64,000 bases of DNA. Source: Nonomuraea maritima. GTDB taxonomy: Bacteria > Actinomycetota > Actinomycetes > Streptosporangiales > Streptosporangiaceae. This document shows, one piece after another, positions 25,675 through 33,246 of the stretch. The notes under the pieces were generated by a model that saw only the letters and a program-made list of their open reading frames with translations, searched no databases and was not told the origin of the DNA. Position 1 is the stretch's first letter. Each line of letters begins with the position of its first letter. Position numbers and translations under genes: made by a program. The stretch is taken from the NCBI RefSeq assembly GCF_900100395.1, contig NZ_FNFB01000017.1:94763-158762 (forward strand), given 5' to 3'.

Positions 25675-27675
25675 ATGCCCGCACACCAGCTGGCACCCGA
25701 CATACCCTCCGGCGTACTCGCCGCCGAGCAGGCCCATCTGGCCGCGTCCAGAGCCGCGCTCACGGCCATGCGCGAGCACGCGCGTTCGCTCTCCGCCGAC
25801 GCGGCCGGCGACTGGGTCTCGCAGCAGATCCTCCAGTCGCTGCTCGACCAGCGGGTGGCCGCGCTCGCCGACCACCCCGACACCCCGCTGTTCTTCGGCC
25901 GGCTCGACCGTGAAGCCGACGACGAGTTGCCCGGCATCATCTACGTCGGCCGCCGCCACGTGCACGACGGACACAGCAAGCCGCTGGTCGTCGACTGGCG
26001 CGCGCCGGTGTCCCGCGCGTTCTACCAGGCCAGCCCGGCCGACCCGATGAACGTCGTACGCCGGCGCCGCTTCGGCTACCACGGCGGCGCGCTCACCGCG
26101 TACGAGGACGAGCCCCTGGGCCAGGGCGTCGAGCTCGGCCCCTCGAAGATCCTCACGGACGAGATCGAACGCCCCCGTACGGGCCCCATGCGCGACATCG
26201 TCGCCACCATCCAGCCCGACCAGGACGAGATCGTCCGCTCCACGCTGACCCAGACGGTGTGCGTGCAGGGCGCGCCCGGCACCGGGAAGACCGCCGTGGG
26301 CCTGCACCGCGCCGCCTACCTGCTGTTCACGCACCGCGAGCGGCTGGCCAGGGCCGGCGTCATGATCGTGGGCCCCAACCGGGCCTTCCTGTCCTACATC
26401 TCCTCCGTGCTGCCCGCGCTCGGCGAGGTCAAGGTCGACCAGACCACGGTTGCCGGGATGCTCGGCGACCACGCGGCGCCGGAAGACGCGCTCGTCGCGG
26501 CGGTGAAGGGCGACGCCCGGATGGCCGCGGTGCTCGAGCGCGCGCTGTGGATGCACATCGTCAAGCCGGAGGAGGGCGTCGTCTTCACGAAGGGCGCCTA
26601 CCGCTTCAGGGTCGCCGACCACGAGGTGCGCGAGATCGTCGCCTCGCTGCGCGGCACCACGCGCTACAACCCGGGCCGGGCGGCGCTCGCGCAGCGGCTG
26701 GCGCACATGGTGCTGGTCCGGATGGAGCAGCGCGGCGAGTCGCCCGACGACCGGGTCCAGGACGCGGTGGCGCGGTCGAAGCCCGTCCGGCAACTGGTGG
26801 ACGCGGTGTGGCCGAAGCTGGTGCCCGAGCAGGTGCTCTACCGGCTGCTGTCGGACCCGGAGTTCCTCGCCAAGGCCGCCAAGTCCGACTTGTCGCCTGA
26901 CGAGCAGGAAATGCTGATCTGGCGGAAGCCGTACCGGAGCTGGAAATCCGCCAAGTGGACGGCCGCCGACGCCGCCCTCCTCGACGAGCTGCGCGACCTC
27001 ATGGAACGCACGCCGTCCCTCGGTCACCTCGTCGTGGACGAGGCCCAAGACCTCTCCGAGATGCAGCTGCGCGCGCTCGGCCGGCGCTGCCGCAACGGCT
27101 CGGCCACCGTGCTCGGCGACCTCGCCCAGGGCACGACCGCCTGGTCGACCAGCTCGTGGGAGTCGGTGCTGCACCACCTGGGCCAGCGCGAGGGCGCGGT
27201 GACGGAGCTGACGCTCGGCTTCCGCGTGCCGCGCGAGGTGCTCGACTACGCCGCCCGGCTGCTCCCGTCCATCGCCCCAGGCCTCGCCGCGCCGCGCTCG
27301 CTGCGCCCGGGCGCCGGCTCGCTCACCGTACGCGCCGGCGGCTCGGTGGCGGTGGCCGCGAAGGAGGCGCTGGAACGCGAGGGCTCCATCGGCGTGATCG
27401 TTCCGGACGCGCGGGTCGCCGAGGTCTCGGCGGCGCTGGCCGACCTGCCCCACGCGGTGCTCGACCCCGACTCCGCCGAGGACCACCGCCTGCTCGTCGT
27501 CCCCGCGACCCTCGCCAAGGGCCTGGAGTACGACCACGTCATCGTCGTCGAACCAGCCGACATCGTCGAGGCCGAACCCCGCGGCCTGGCCCGCCTCTAC
27601 GTCGTCCTGACGCGAGCGGTCACCACCCTCACGGTGCTGCACGACAAGCCGCTGCCCACCATGCTGACCGAGTGA
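25675..27675 (+). CDS. HelD-like RNA polymerase-associated ATPase (UvrD/Rep-like superfamily 1)
   Basis: The product is 666 residues. The N-terminal coiled-coil/arm region includes DWVSQQILQSLLDQRVAALADHPDTPLFFGRLD, characteristic of HelD. It has Walker A GAPGTGKTA near residue 200, Walker B VVDEAQDLSEMQ near 453, GDLAQGT, and C-terminal superfamily-1 motifs (LAKGLEYDHVIVVEP, ARLYVVLTRAVTTL). HelD proteins are not processive helicases. They pry stalled RNA polymerase off DNA, and some members protect against rifampicin. ATG 25675 has GGAGG nine bases upstream; the open frame extends further but is not conserved. Confidence 0.9.
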   Translation: MPAHQLAPDIPSGVLAAEQAHLAASRAALTAMREHARSLSADAAGDWVSQQILQSLLDQRVAALADHPDTPLFFGRLDREADDELPGIIYVGRRHVHDGHSKPLVVDWRAPVSRAFYQASPADPMNVVRRRRFGYHGGALTAYEDEPLGQGVELGPSKILTDEIERPRTGPMRDIVATIQPDQDEIVRSTLTQTVCVQGAPGTGKTAVGLHRAAYLLFTHRERLARAGVMIVGPNRAFLSYISSVLPALGEVKVDQTTVAGMLGDHAAPEDALVAAVKGDARMAAVLERALWMHIVKPEEGVVFTKGAYRFRVADHEVREIVASLRGTTRYNPGRAALAQRLAHMVLVRMEQRGESPDDRVQDAVARSKPVRQLVDAVWPKLVPEQVLYRLLSDPEFLAKAAKSDLSPDEQEMLIWRKPYRSWKSAKWTAADAALLDELRDLMERTPSLGHLVVDEAQDLSEMQLRALGRRCRNGSATVLGDLAQGTTAWSTSSWESVLHHLGQREGAVTELTLGFRVPREVLDYAARLLPSIAPGLAAPRSLRPGAGSLTVRAGGSVAVAAKEALEREGSIGVIVPDARVAEVSAALADLPHAVLDPDSAEDHRLLVVPATLAKGLEYDHVIVVEPADIVEAEPRGLARLYVVLTRAVTTLTVLHDKPLPTMLTE

Positions 27676-27739
27676 GATCGGGCGGGCGCGGCCGATTCTA
27701 GGATGGCGGGGCAAGCAGCTCTCACCCTAGGAGGACGCC

Positions 27740-28270
27740 GTGCCCGCACCCCTTCCCCACGAACATCTCCCGTCGGTCCCCTCGCTCACCGTCGAAAGTG
27801 ACGACGTCCGCGACGGCGAGACGCTGAGCGACCTCCACGTCTTCAACGACTGGGGCATGACAGGCCAGAACCAGTCGCCCCACCTGCGCTGGTCGGGCGC
27901 CCCCGAGGGCACCCGAGGCTACGCCGTCACCTGCTTCGACCCCGACGCCCCGACGGGCAGCGGATTCTGGCACTGGGTGCTGTTCGACCTGCCGGCCTCG
28001 GTGACCGAGCTGCCCACGGGCGCGGGCACCGGCCCCGACTTCAAGGGCCTGCCCGAGGACGCCACGCACGCCCGCAACGACTACGGCATCAAGGCGTACG
28101 GCGGCTCGGCCCCGCCCCCCGGTGACCCGCACCGCTACGTGTTCACGGTGCACGCCCTGGGCGTCGACAAGCTCGGCGTCGACAGCGACGCCAGCCCCGC
28201 GGTGGTGGGCTTCAACATCACCGCCAACACCCTGGCCCGCGGCCACATCATCGGCCACTACGGCGTCTGA
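27740..28270 (+). CDS. YbhB/YbcL family PEBP (Raf kinase inhibitor-like) protein
   Basis: This 176-residue phosphatidylethanolamine-binding-protein-like fold has the signatures GQNQSPHLRWSGAPEGTRGYAVTCFDPDAPTGSGFWHWVLFDLP (the anion-binding DPDAP and HW motifs) and GIKAYGGSAPPPGDPHRYVFTVHAL. The start is GTG 27740 with AGGAGG six bases ahead. There is no signal peptide, so it is cytoplasmic. Bacterial members have no settled role. It stands alone after the HelD gene and converges with groEL across a shared terminator. Confidence 0.93.
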   Translation: MPAPLPHEHLPSVPSLTVESDDVRDGETLSDLHVFNDWGMTGQNQSPHLRWSGAPEGTRGYAVTCFDPDAPTGSGFWHWVLFDLPASVTELPTGAGTGPDFKGLPEDATHARNDYGIKAYGGSAPPPGDPHRYVFTVHALGVDKLGVDSDASPAVVGFNITANTLARGHIIGHYGV

Positions 28271-28375
28271 CCGCCCCACCTCGGACGGCGCGCAGCGTCG
28301 CTGGGACGTGCGTGTGGCGCTCCCGTCGGCGCCCAGCGCCGCCGGACCCCGGGCGCCATGGCGTCCGAAAACAGA

Positions 28376-28401
28376 AACGGCCCGGAGAGATCCGGGCCGT
28401 T
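28376..28401. terminator. Bidirectional intrinsic terminator between PEBP and groEL
   Basis: AACGGCCCGG (28376-28385) pairs with CCGGGCCGTT (28392-28401) around AGAGAT. T-rich tracts follow on both strands (CTTGTTT on plus, TCTGTTTT on minus). Confidence 0.85.
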
Positions 28402-28427
28402 CTTGTTTGAGCTTTGCCGCGAAGGAC

Positions 28428-30053
28428 TTAGAAGTCCATGTCGCCGCCGCCCGGCATGGCCGGAGCAGCGGCGTTCTTCTCGGGCTTCTCGGCGATGACA
28501 GCCTCGGTGGTGAGGAAGAGCGCCGCGATGGAAGCGGCGTTCTGCAGCGCGGAGCGCGTCACCTTGGCCGGGTCGAGGATGCCGGAGTCGAACATGTTGA
28601 CGTACTCGCCCGTGGCGGCGTTGAGGCCCTCACCCGGGGTGAGGTTGCGCACGCGCTCGACCACGACGCCGCCCTCGAGGCCGGCGTTGACGGCGATCTG
28701 CTTCAGCGGCTCCTCGAGCGCCTTGCGGACGATCGCGGCACCGGTGGCCTCGTCACCCTGGAGCTCGAGCTTGTCGAACGCCTTGGCGCCGGCCTGCAGC
28801 AGCGCGACACCACCGCCGGGGACGATGCCCTCCTCGACGGCCGCCTTCGCGTTGCGAACGGCGTCCTCGATGCGGTGCTTGCGCTCCTTGAGCTCGACCT
28901 CGGTCGCGGCACCCGCCTTGATGACGGCGACGCCACCGGCGAGCTTGGCCAGGCGCTCCTGGAGCTTCTCGCGGTCGTAGTCGGAGTCGGTGCGCTCGAT
29001 CTCGGCGCGGATCTCGCTGACCCGGCCGGCGATCTGCTCGGCGTCACCGGCGCCGTCGACGATGGTGGTCTCGTCCTTGGTGACGACCACCTTGCGGGCG
29101 CGGCCCAGCAGGTCGAGGGTGGCGGTCTCGAGCTTGAGGCCGACCTCCTCGGCGATGACCTGACCGCCGGTCAGGATCGCGATGTCGTTCAGCATCGCCT
29201 TGCGGCGGTCGCCGAAGCCCGGGGCCTTGACGGCCACGGAGCGGAACAGGCCGCGGATCTTGTTGACGACCAGGGTGGCCAGGGCCTCGCCCTCGACGTC
29301 CTCAGCGATGATCAGCAGCGGCTTGCCCGACTGGACGACCTTGTCGAGCAGCGGCAGCAGGTCCTTGTTGGCGGAGACCTTGCTGTTGACGATCAGGATG
29401 TACGGGTCCTCGAGGACCGCTTCCATGCGGTCGGAGTCGGTGACGAAGTACATCGACGTCATGCCCTTGTCGAAGCGCATACCCTCGGTGAGCTCGAGCT
29501 CGAGGCCGAAGGTGTTGCTCTCCTCGACGGTGATGACGCCTTCCTTGCCGACCTTGTCCATCGCCTCGGCGATGAGAGCGCCGATCTCAGGGTCGGCGGC
29601 GGAGATGGAGGCGGTGGAAGCGATCTGCTCCTTGGTCTCCACATCCTTGGCCAGCTTGGAGAGCTCCTCGCTGACGCGCTCGACGGCGGCCTCGATGCCC
29701 TTCTTCAGGGCCATCGGGTTGGCGCCGGCGGCGACGTTGCGCAGGCCCTCGCGCACCAGAGCCTGGGCGAGCACGGTGGCGGTCGTGGTGCCGTCGCCGG
29801 CGACGTCGTCAGTCTTCTTGGCGACTTCCTTGACCAGCTCGGCGCCGATCTTCTCCCACGGGTCCTCGAGCTCGATCTCCTTGGCGATGGAGACACCGTC
29901 GTTGGTGATCGTGGGAGCGCCCCACTTCTTCTCCAGCACGACGTTACGGCCCTTGGGGCCGAGGGTCACCTTCACGGCGTCAGCGAGCTGGTTCATGCCG
30001 CGCTCGAGACCGCGCCGGGCGTCCTCGTCAAACGCGATCATCTTGGCTGCCAT
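28428..30053 (-). CDS. groEL: 60-kDa chaperonin GroEL (GroEL2)
   Basis: The product is 541 residues and full length. It begins MAAKMIAFDEDARRGLERGMNQLADAVKVTLGPKGRNVVLE, with the ATPase motif GDGTTTATVLA (residues ~86-96) and the family signature AAVEEGIVPGGG. It forms the tetradecameric folding chamber with GroES. The C-terminus is short and acidic (MPGGGDMDF) rather than the GGM-repeat tail of classical GroEL. No groES lies beside it, so this is the separate groEL2-type gene usual in actinobacteria. ATG 30053 follows two CIRCE boxes, indicating HrcA repression and heat induction. Confidence 0.98.
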   Translation of the reverse strand: MAAKMIAFDEDARRGLERGMNQLADAVKVTLGPKGRNVVLEKKWGAPTITNDGVSIAKEIELEDPWEKIGAELVKEVAKKTDDVAGDGTTTATVLAQALVREGLRNVAAGANPMALKKGIEAAVERVSEELSKLAKDVETKEQIASTASISAADPEIGALIAEAMDKVGKEGVITVEESNTFGLELELTEGMRFDKGMTSMYFVTDSDRMEAVLEDPYILIVNSKVSANKDLLPLLDKVVQSGKPLLIIAEDVEGEALATLVVNKIRGLFRSVAVKAPGFGDRRKAMLNDIAILTGGQVIAEEVGLKLETATLDLLGRARKVVVTKDETTIVDGAGDAEQIAGRVSEIRAEIERTDSDYDREKLQERLAKLAGGVAVIKAGAATEVELKERKHRIEDAVRNAKAAVEEGIVPGGGVALLQAGAKAFDKLELQGDEATGAAIVRKALEEPLKQIAVNAGLEGGVVVERVRNLTPGEGLNAATGEYVNMFDSGILDPAKVTRSALQNAASIAALFLTTEAVIAEKPEKNAAAPAMPGGGDMDF

Positions 30054-30160
30054 AAGGCTAGACCTCCCAGATGCAGGGTGGCTTGTGTGGACCGAGCCGA
30101 CGCCCGCGACGGCATGGGTCAGCATCTCCGTTCGGCAGACCCCATCGTCTCGATCCCTGC

Positions 30161-30185
30161 TGGCACTCGACAGCGTCGAGTGCCA
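30161..30185 (-). promoter_or_regulatory. CIRCE element, promoter-proximal to groEL start (HrcA site 1)
   Basis: TGGCACTC-N9-GAGTGCCA is a perfect inverted repeat differing from the CIRCE consensus (TTAGCACTC-N9-GAGTGCTAA) only at the outer bases. It lies downstream of the predicted transcription start, in the 5' leader. Confidence 0.9.
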
Positions 30186-30191
30186 ACGAAC

Positions 30192-30221
30192 TGTTTAGCA
30201 CTCTACCCTGCCGAGTGCAAG
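30192..30221 (-). promoter_or_regulatory. Second CIRCE element overlapping the groEL promoter
   Basis: TTAGCACTC-N9-GAGTGCAAG (30195-30221) matches CIRCE. Its right arm supplies a minus-strand -35 (TTGCAC, 30220-30215) and its left arm overlaps a -10 (TAAACA, 30197-30192) 17 bp away, so HrcA binding would cover the promoter. Confidence 0.85.
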
Positions 30222-30380
30222 CGAACACCACCCCGCCCGAGGTTCCCCCCCAGGTCAGCGAGTCTGTACGGCGAGCCGCCCGGCGGCCCGCCGTACCAGA
30301 GTCAGGTGAGACAAAGAGTGGCGGCTCGCACGGACTGCGCTCCCGTACGAGCCCGCCCCGCGACGACCGGCGGCCGCCGA

Positions 30381-30581
30381 TCAGACCATGCGGACGGACT
30401 CCGCCTGCGGCCCCTTCTGACCTTGCGAGATCTCGAACTCGACGCGCTGACCCTGCTCGAGAGACCGGTACCCGTCCATCAGGATCGCTGAGTAATGGAC
30501 GAATACATCCTTTCCACCGTCTACCGCGATGAAGCCGTAGCCCTTGTCCGCGTTGAACCACTTGACGGTGCCCTGCGCCAC
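30381..30581 (-). CDS. Cold-shock protein, CspA family
   Basis: This 66-residue single-domain cold-shock protein (MAQGTVKWFNADKGYGFIAVDGGKDVFVHYSAI) has both nucleic-acid-binding motifs, KGYGFI and VFVHY. It is an RNA chaperone of standard length. GTG 30581 is preceded by GAGGAG six bases upstream. The ~180 bp upstream of the start contains no gene, so a longer regulated 5' leader is possible, as in other csp genes. The order groEL2, csp, sulfur carrier, threonine-synthase homologue is one I recall from Streptomyces. Confidence 0.95.
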   Translation of the reverse strand: MAQGTVKWFNADKGYGFIAVDGGKDVFVHYSAILMDGYRSLEQGQRVEFEISQGQKGPQAESVRMV

Positions 30582-30776
30582 TTCCGACTCCTCTTACTTG
30601 TCTCCCAGATCTCGCCCATTCCTCCGCGGGACCTGCAATCGTCCGACTTAACGGAAAATCAGCCGAGACGATCGCCCTCGACCATACCTGTGGCACAGGG
30701 TTTGGCAACAGAGTCAATCTGCGAACTCTTTATTCCTACAGAGACACTCGTTCAAGTTTAAATGAGGGAGAAAAGC

Positions 30777-30803
30777 GGAAGGCGCCCACAAGGGGCGCCT
30801 TCC
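30777..30803 (-). terminator. Intrinsic terminator of the sulfur-carrier/threonine-synthase unit
   Basis: GGAAGGCGCC (30777-30786) pairs with GGCGCCTTCC (30794-30803). On the minus strand it is followed by GCTTTTCTC. Confidence 0.85.
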
Positions 30804-30824
30804 TGTTGCGGAGTCCTGTCGCGC

Positions 30825-31100
30825 TCAGCCGCCGGCGACCGCCGGGATGATGGAGATCTGCACGCCCTCAGGCGCGGGAGTGTCCAGTCCGTCCACGAAA
30901 CGGACGTCCTCTTCCCCCACGTAAACGTTCACAAAACGTCGAATTTTGCCCGATTCATCGAGAATGCGCGCGCCGATGCCCGGGTAGTCGGAGTCGAGCT
31001 TGGCGAGCACGTCGCGAAGTGTCGCGCCCTCGCTGCTGACCTCCGCGTTTCCCTCCGTGTACGTGCGCAGAATGGTGGGAATCCGCACAGAAACGCTCAT
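30825..31100 (-). CDS. MoaD/ThiS family sulfur-carrier protein
   Basis: This 91-residue ubiquitin-fold protein (MSVSVRIPTILRTYTEGNAEVSSEGATLRDVLAKLDSDYPGI...) ends in the Gly-Gly tail (SIIPAVAGG) required for C-terminal thiocarboxylation. It belongs to the CysO-like group, with QISIIPAVAGG preceding the terminus. Such proteins are adenylated and charged with sulfur, then donate it to a PLP enzyme. It lies 24 bp downstream of the threonine-synthase-family gene in one transcription unit, with an intrinsic terminator after it. No activating E1-like enzyme or Mec-type protease is in the window. Inference: it feeds sulfur to the neighbouring PLP enzyme. Confidence 0.93.
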   Translation of the reverse strand: MSVSVRIPTILRTYTEGNAEVSSEGATLRDVLAKLDSDYPGIGARILDESGKIRRFVNVYVGEEDVRFVDGLDTPAPEGVQISIIPAVAGG

Positions 31101-31124
31101 GGTTGAACTTGCCTTTCCTGGTTG

Positions 31125-32357
31125 TCAGACAGTCGCGCGGTACGCGTCGAGAGAGGGCTTGATCACGGCCGTGGGTTCGGCGTCGTCGCTGATCGCGTCG
31201 AGCGTCTTCAGGCCGTCGCCGGTGTTGAGCACCACGGTGAGCGCCTCTGGGTCGAGCTGTCCGGTCTCGGTGAGTTTCTTCAGCACGCCGACCGTCACGC
31301 CGCCCGCCGTCTCGGCGAAGACGCCCTCGGTCGAGGCGAGCAGCTTGATCGCGCGCACGATCTCGGCGTCGGTGACGTCCTCGACCGCACCGCCGGTGCG
31401 CCGCGCGATGTCCAGCACGTACGGCCCGTCGGCCGGGTTGCCGATGGCCAGCGACTTGGCGATGGTGTCGGGCTTGACCGGCTGCACGACGTCGTGCCCC
31501 GCCTTGTACGCGGTCGACACCGGCGAGCACCCCTGGGCCTGCGCCCCGAAGATCTTGTACGGGGTGTCCTCCACCAGGCCCAGCGCGATCAGCTCCTTGA
31601 AGCCCTTGTCGATCTTCGTGAGCTGGGAGCCGGAGGCGATGGGGATGATGATCTGCTCAGGCAGCCGCCAGCCCAGCTGCTCGGCGATCTCGTACGCCAG
31701 CGTCTTGGATCCCTCGGCGTAGTACGGCCGCAGGTTGACGTTGACGAAGCCCCACTTGTCGCCCATCGGGTCGCCGATCAGCTCGGAGCAGAACCGGTTG
31801 ACGTCGTCGTAGGTGCCCTCGATGCCGATGAGCCGCCCGCCGAACACGCGGGCCATGGCGATCTTGGCCTTCTCCAGGTTGGCCGGGATGAACACGCATG
31901 CCTCCAGGCCCGCCCGCGCCGCCGCGGCCGTGACCGCGCCCGCCAGGTTGCCCGTGGAGGAGCAGGAGAGGGTGTGGAAGCCGAAATTGCGCGCCGCCTC
32001 GACGGCCATCGCGACCACCCGGTCCTTGAAGGAGTGGGTGGGATTGCCCGAGTCGTCCTTCACGTAGAGGGACTTGATGCCCAGCGTCCGCCCGAGGTTG
32101 CCGGCCTTGACCAGGCGGGTCCAGCCGGGGTTCATGTTGGGCTTGCTGGTCACGTCGGCAGGGACGGGGAGCAGCGCCCGGTAACGCCAGATGCTGGCGG
32201 GGCCGGATTCGATGTCGGCCCGCGTCACTTCCCCGAATTCGTAGGCCGCCTCGAGCGGCCCGAAACACTCCTCGCACGCGAACACGGGGCCGAGGGGATA
32301 ACGCGCGCCGCACTCACGGCAGGACAGAGCGACAGCAGGACCAAAGTCAAGCGACAT
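31125..32357 (-). CDS. thrC: Threonine synthase-family PLP enzyme (possible O-phosphohomoserine-dependent homocysteine synthase)
   Basis: The product is 410 residues, fold-type II PLP enzyme. An N-terminal zinc-ribbon has C13/C16 and C28/C31 (CREC...CEEC). The PLP lysine lies in NPTHSFKDR near residue 110, with phosphate-binding SCSSTGNLAGA and a C-terminal ETAGGVTVG region. By family it converts O-phosphohomoserine to threonine. Context argues for caution: it is preceded by a SAM-I riboswitch, a methionine-sensing element, and followed by a sulfur carrier. I recall Streptomyces threonine-synthase homologues (MetM) reported to make homocysteine from O-phosphohomoserine. ATG 32357 has AAGG nine bases upstream, next to the riboswitch closing stem. 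Family call firm, substrate uncertain. Confidence 0.9.
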   Translation of the reverse strand: MSLDFGPAVALSCRECGARYPLGPVFACEECFGPLEAAYEFGEVTRADIESGPASIWRYRALLPVPADVTSKPNMNPGWTRLVKAGNLGRTLGIKSLYVKDDSGNPTHSFKDRVVAMAVEAARNFGFHTLSCSSTGNLAGAVTAAAARAGLEACVFIPANLEKAKIAMARVFGGRLIGIEGTYDDVNRFCSELIGDPMGDKWGFVNVNLRPYYAEGSKTLAYEIAEQLGWRLPEQIIIPIASGSQLTKIDKGFKELIALGLVEDTPYKIFGAQAQGCSPVSTAYKAGHDVVQPVKPDTIAKSLAIGNPADGPYVLDIARRTGGAVEDVTDAEIVRAIKLLASTEGVFAETAGGVTVGVLKKLTETGQLDPEALTVVLNTGDGLKTLDAISDDAEPTAVIKPSLDAYRATV

Positions 32358-32370
32358 GAAGCGAGGCCTT

Positions 32371-32512
32371 CCCTCATCTTCGCCCACGGCCACCTTGACC
32401 GCGAACCGGAATTGGCACCTTGTCCCGGTCGGCCTCGCCAGGTCGCGAGTCACAAGCCGGGAGGGTTGCCGGGGCTTCGCTGGGCCGGTCCCTCCACCCC
32501 TCTGGATGAGCA
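32371..32512 (-). ncRNA. SAM-I (S-box) riboswitch
   Basis: Read on the minus strand, the leader shows the whole SAM-I core in order: CTCATC (P1 5' strand), AGAGGGGTGGAGGGA, CCGGCCC-AGCGAA-GCCC, CGGCAACC, a long P3 hairpin, GGTGCCAATTCC, a P4 region, and GAAGATGAG (P1 3' strand). P1 pairs CTCATC with GATGAG. The 3' strand runs directly into GGGAAGG, which serves as the ribosome site for ATG 32357. SAM binding would therefore most simply block translation. A TACAGT -10 box (32538-32533) lies about 20 bases upstream. Confidence 0.95.
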
Positions 32513-32591
32513 ATATGAAGTTGTTGAGAAGGACTGTACCCGCTCAAGTGGCAGGAATGAGCACCCGTCTCACCATGCGGAATGATCTGTC

Positions 32592-33146
32592 TCAGCGATA
32601 GTCCTCGCCGAGCACCCCCTGCACGTACTTGCGGGCCTGATGGATGCGGGACTTCGCGGTGCCGAGCGGGATGCCGAGCTGGTCGGCCACCTCGCTGTAG
32701 TCGAGCTGGACGATGTCGCGCAGCACCAGCGCCTGCGCGAGGTCGGGCTTGTCGGCCTCCAGCGCCTCCATCGCGTCGAGCAGGTCGAGCCGCGAGCCGG
32801 CGATCACGCTGACCCGGCGCACGTCGGGCTTCTGCATGGGCAGCTCGTCGGAACTCTGCTCGGCCGCCCGCCGCTTGAGCGACCGGTACGTCGTCCGCGC
32901 GCAGTTGGCCGTGACGATGTGCAGCCAGGTGCTGAACCTGGCCCGCCCCTCGAAGCGCCCGATGTTGCGGGCCACGGCCAGCAGGGTGTCCTGGGCCGCC
33001 TCCTCGGCGTCCTGGTGGTACGGCAGGATCCGGGCGCAGTGGCGCAGCACGTCGGGCTCGATCCGGGCCAGGAGCTCCCCGAGCGCGCGGTGATCCCCGG
33101 CGGCTGCGGAGCGGGCGAGTTCCTCGGTTAGCTCATCAAGCGCCAT
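32592..33146 (-). CDS. ECF RNA polymerase sigma factor
   Basis: This 184-residue sigma-70 factor has only regions 2 and 4. Region 2 is PYHQDAEEAAQDTLLAVARNIGRFEGRARFSTWLHIVTANCARTTYRS (core binding and -10 recognition). Region 4 is LRDIVQLDYSEVADQLGIPLGTAKSRIHQARKYVQ (helix-turn-helix for the -35). ATG 33146 (MALDELTEELARSAAAGDH) is the conserved start; the longer open frame upstream overlaps otsA and is not real. No anti-sigma gene lies beside it. It is divergent from otsA with ~100 bp between, so trehalose synthesis might be under its control, which is a guess. Confidence 0.93.
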   Translation of the reverse strand: MALDELTEELARSAAAGDHRALGELLARIEPDVLRHCARILPYHQDAEEAAQDTLLAVARNIGRFEGRARFSTWLHIVTANCARTTYRSLKRRAAEQSSDELPMQKPDVRRVSVIAGSRLDLLDAMEALEADKPDLAQALVLRDIVQLDYSEVADQLGIPLGTAKSRIHQARKYVQGVLGEDYR

Positions 33147-33246
33147 AGCTGGGATCCTAGATCGAAGGGAGCCAGGTTGACTCCCTCCTCCCGGAGAAGG
33201 AATCCCAACCCTCCCCCTCATTGCCCGGTTTCCTTGGAGGTAGTCG

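Noticed and set aside
28122..30491. 789-codon plus-strand frame over groEL
   Set aside because: It is antisense to groEL, Leu/Asp/Gly-rich, with no motif.
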